Positions 62,553 to 64,000 of a DNA stretch of 64,000 nucleotides are shown one piece after another; the first letter of the stretch is position 1, and each line of letters opens with the position of its first letter. The notes under the pieces were generated by a model. It was given only the letters and a program-made list of their open reading frames with translations, searched no databases and had not been told where the DNA came from. Origin of the DNA: Halalkalibaculum roseum (GTDB lineage Bacteria > Bacteroidota > Rhodothermia > Balneolales > Balneolaceae); NCBI RefSeq assembly GCF_011059145.1, contig NZ_JAALLT010000004.1, forward strand, positions 248,001-312,000, read 5' to 3'. Made by a program: the position numbers and the translations under genes.

Positions 62553-62924
62553 ATGGGACTTACTGAATCCGAAGAAGAACTGATGCAGTACCTGTGGAAG
62601 CTGGAGAAGGCTTTTATGAGAGATCTGCTAGAGGAATACCCGGAACCGAAGCCGGCACCGACCACGGTGGCCACGCTAATTAAACGCATGACGGATAAGG
62701 GATTCGTGGGCTATAAACAAATGGGACGTGCCCGGCAGTATTACCCACTGGTCAAAAAATCAGACTATTTTTCAAAACATGTAAACGGGCTCATCAAGAA
62801 GTTTTTTAACAACTCAGCCTCCCAGTTTGCCTCTTTCTTTACCTCAGAAACTGAGCTTACCGAGGAGGAACTGAAAGAATTAAAAGACATTGTTGAAAAA
62901 GAGATAGAGAGGAAGCACAAATGA
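62553..62924 (+). CDS. BlaI/MecI/CopY-family transcriptional repressor
   Basis: This 123-residue winged-helix protein has the BlaI signature LTESEEELMQYLWKLEKAFMRDLLEEYPEPKPAPTTVATLIKRMTDKGFVGYKQMGRARQYYPLV. The C-terminus is a helical dimer region. It should repress its own operon at the two palindromes upstream. Its stop overlaps the ATG of the next gene by four bases. The partner is an M56-type peptidase, which usually cleaves the repressor on a signal. Confidence 0.95.
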   Translation: MGLTESEEELMQYLWKLEKAFMRDLLEEYPEPKPAPTTVATLIKRMTDKGFVGYKQMGRARQYYPLVKKSDYFSKHVNGLIKKFFNNSASQFASFFTSETELTEEELKELKDIVEKEIERKHK

Positions 62925-64000
62925 TCATTTACTTGTTTAAATCGACATTACTGCTGGGGCTACTTTATGTATTGTACAGGCTGATGCTGGAAAACGAAAA
63001 GATGCACCGCTTCAACCGGTTCTTTTTACTCTTAGCCCTGATCTTTGGACTGACAGCTCCATTGATTTCATTTGAGATTCATCCGGATCAGACAATTGCA
63101 GGAATAGAAATACAGCAGATGGAGCGAGTGGGTAATGCACCCGCGGAAGCCGTAAGCAACTCTGTGGAGCCGCTTATTACCCCTGATAAGAATGCGAAAC
63201 CACGGGCGGAGATCACCCCGCTTGCCGCTGAAGAGCCGGGTTGGCCTTTCAGTGCTTTAGAAATATTACTTGGGTTGTATGTATTGGTCACCTATTTCTT
63301 GTTGATCCGATTTGCAGGTGGATTGTTAGAAATATGGAATAAAATCAAAGCCGGGAACCTTGAAAAAGCAGGGCCGGCTAACCTGGTGCTGCTGGATGGG
63401 TCCGTCACCCCGCAGTCATTTTTCAAGTATATATTCCTTGAGAAGGAATCATTCAAAAATGGAAAGATTGAACCGGAAATCCTGGATCACGAACTCACGC
63501 ATGTCCGCCAGCTCCACTCCCTGGATGTTTTGTTCATCGAATTTTTGAAAGTCATCTTCTGGTTCAATCCGTTTATGTATCTCTACAAACATGCTATTCA
63601 ACTGAACCATGAGTTTATAGCGGATGAATCAGTCATTAGCAACAGTTCTTCGATCAGCGATTACCAGGATCTGCTGATACGGGTCTCTTCCGGAAACAAA
63701 CAAATGAGCACAACCAGTGGTATCAGTTATTCGCTGACAAAAAAGCGAATGAAAATGATGGCTAAAAAGTTTTCGGCATTTCGTTCGGGTTCAAAAGGAA
63801 TATTTCTGCTACCGCTTATCTTATCGTTTTCATTGATGTTTTGTACTCAGAGTAAAGAAAAGAGTTATCCTCATAAGGTAAGTGGCAGCACTGACAAGCT
63901 TTATACCAATGTTAACCTCTATGTAAATCCCCAAAGGTCCGATGAATTGAACATTGAGCAAAGAGGCATGGGTATCAGATATGATTCCGCAGGAAATCCC
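62921..64000 (+). CDS. BlaR1/M56-type membrane zinc peptidase (partial, C-terminus missing)
   Basis: The reading frame starts at ATG 62921, overlapping the BlaI stop by four bases, and is open for 360 codons to the right edge. It has several membrane helices (about 5-20, 30-55, 120-145), the zinc motif HELTH (190-194) in LDHELTHVRQLH, and the third ligand probably in EFIADES. A further membrane helix follows near residue 300 (IFLLPLILSFSLMFC). M56 enzymes sense cell-wall or other stress and cleave BlaI-type repressors. The extracytoplasmic end lies outside the window. Confidence 0.92.
   Translation, partial: MIIYLFKSTLLLGLLYVLYRLMLENEKMHRFNRFFLLLALIFGLTAPLISFEIHPDQTIAGIEIQQMERVGNAPAEAVSNSVEPLITPDKNAKPRAEITPLAAEEPGWPFSALEILLGLYVLVTYFLLIRFAGGLLEIWNKIKAGNLEKAGPANLVLLDGSVTPQSFFKYIFLEKESFKNGKIEPEILDHELTHVRQLHSLDVLFIEFLKVIFWFNPFMYLYKHAIQLNHEFIADESVISNSSSISDYQDLLIRVSSGNKQMSTTSGISYSLTKKRMKMMAKKFSAFRSGSKGIFLLPLILSFSLMFCTQSKEKSYPHKVSGSTDKLYTNVNLYVNPQRSDELNIEQRGMGIRYDSAGNP

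Overview
The window looks like chromosomal DNA from a Bacteroidota/Balneolota-type bacterium (the best guess is a Balneolaceae-like lineage, by inference). Support: a TonB receptor with an N-terminal CarboxypepD_reg-like domain, lipoproteins and signal peptides throughout, almost no Shine-Dalgarno sequences, one promoter matching the Bacteroidota pattern TTTG-N19-TAnnTTTG, an OstA/LptD-like assembly protein, a PilM/DUF3822-like gene before rsmD-coaD, and a mutAB-meaB operon. No rRNA, tRNA, prophage, CRISPR array or intact transposon was recognised. Most of the window is ordinary core and housekeeping genes.

Layout. 1-5.4 kb: start of a TraR/DksA zinc-finger gene, a small exported protein, a predicted clostripain/caspase-fold lipoprotein, cold-shock protein, dodecin, a hybrid histidine kinase and SufE. 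5.4-13.7 kb: a three-PAS protein without output domain, a short/branched-chain acyl-CoA dehydrogenase and, divergently, mutA-mutB-meaB, a branched-chain/propionyl-CoA catabolic module. 13.8-17 kb (minus strand): fdxA, folP, cdaA (c-di-AMP synthesis) and an aspartate-rich DUF4097-like exported protein. 17.5-21.7 kb: an NPP-type phosphodiesterase lipoprotein and a TonB receptor. 21.8-24.7 kb: an arsenosugar-type cluster (AhpD-like protein, radical SAM ArsS, two sugar-transferase-like genes) interrupted by a 7-bp tandem repeat. 26-33.4 kb: MBL hydrolase, six-repeat DUF349 protein, MscS, a Kv-like channel with a zinc ribbon, a coiled-coil protein, Dps and a pseudouridine synthase, suggestive of stress physiology.

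33.7-43.8 kb: SulP transporter, SixA, MATE exporter, TPMT-like methyltransferase, a pseudopilin-like and a PilM-like gene, rsmD, coaD, aminotransferase, FmdB-like, GbsR-like and YraN genes. 44.5-50.7 kb: methyltransferase, YwbE, FtsB-like, LptD-like, ribE and ribD. 50.7-57.7 kb: PpiD/SurA-like chaperone, mlaE-mlaF-mlaD lipid transport operon, RCK potassium channel and aroC. 57.8-64 kb: TPR, LysM-RlpA and CPBP protease operon, an orphan-looking ECF sigma factor, a sensor kinase, and a BlaI/M56 peptidase pair whose promoter and operators can be read directly; the peptidase runs off the right edge.

The most unusual content is intergenic. Several families of palindromic, REP-like or MITE-like repeats cluster mainly at gene 3' ends (25.4-26.0, 36.1-36.3, 43.8-44.6, 60.9 kb), including a two-copy structured element of about 140 bp with conserved ends and an unrelated middle. 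There is also an 88-bp nested palindrome at 17.4 kb and hairpins built from locus-specific short words near folP and mlaD. No partner transposase lies in the window.
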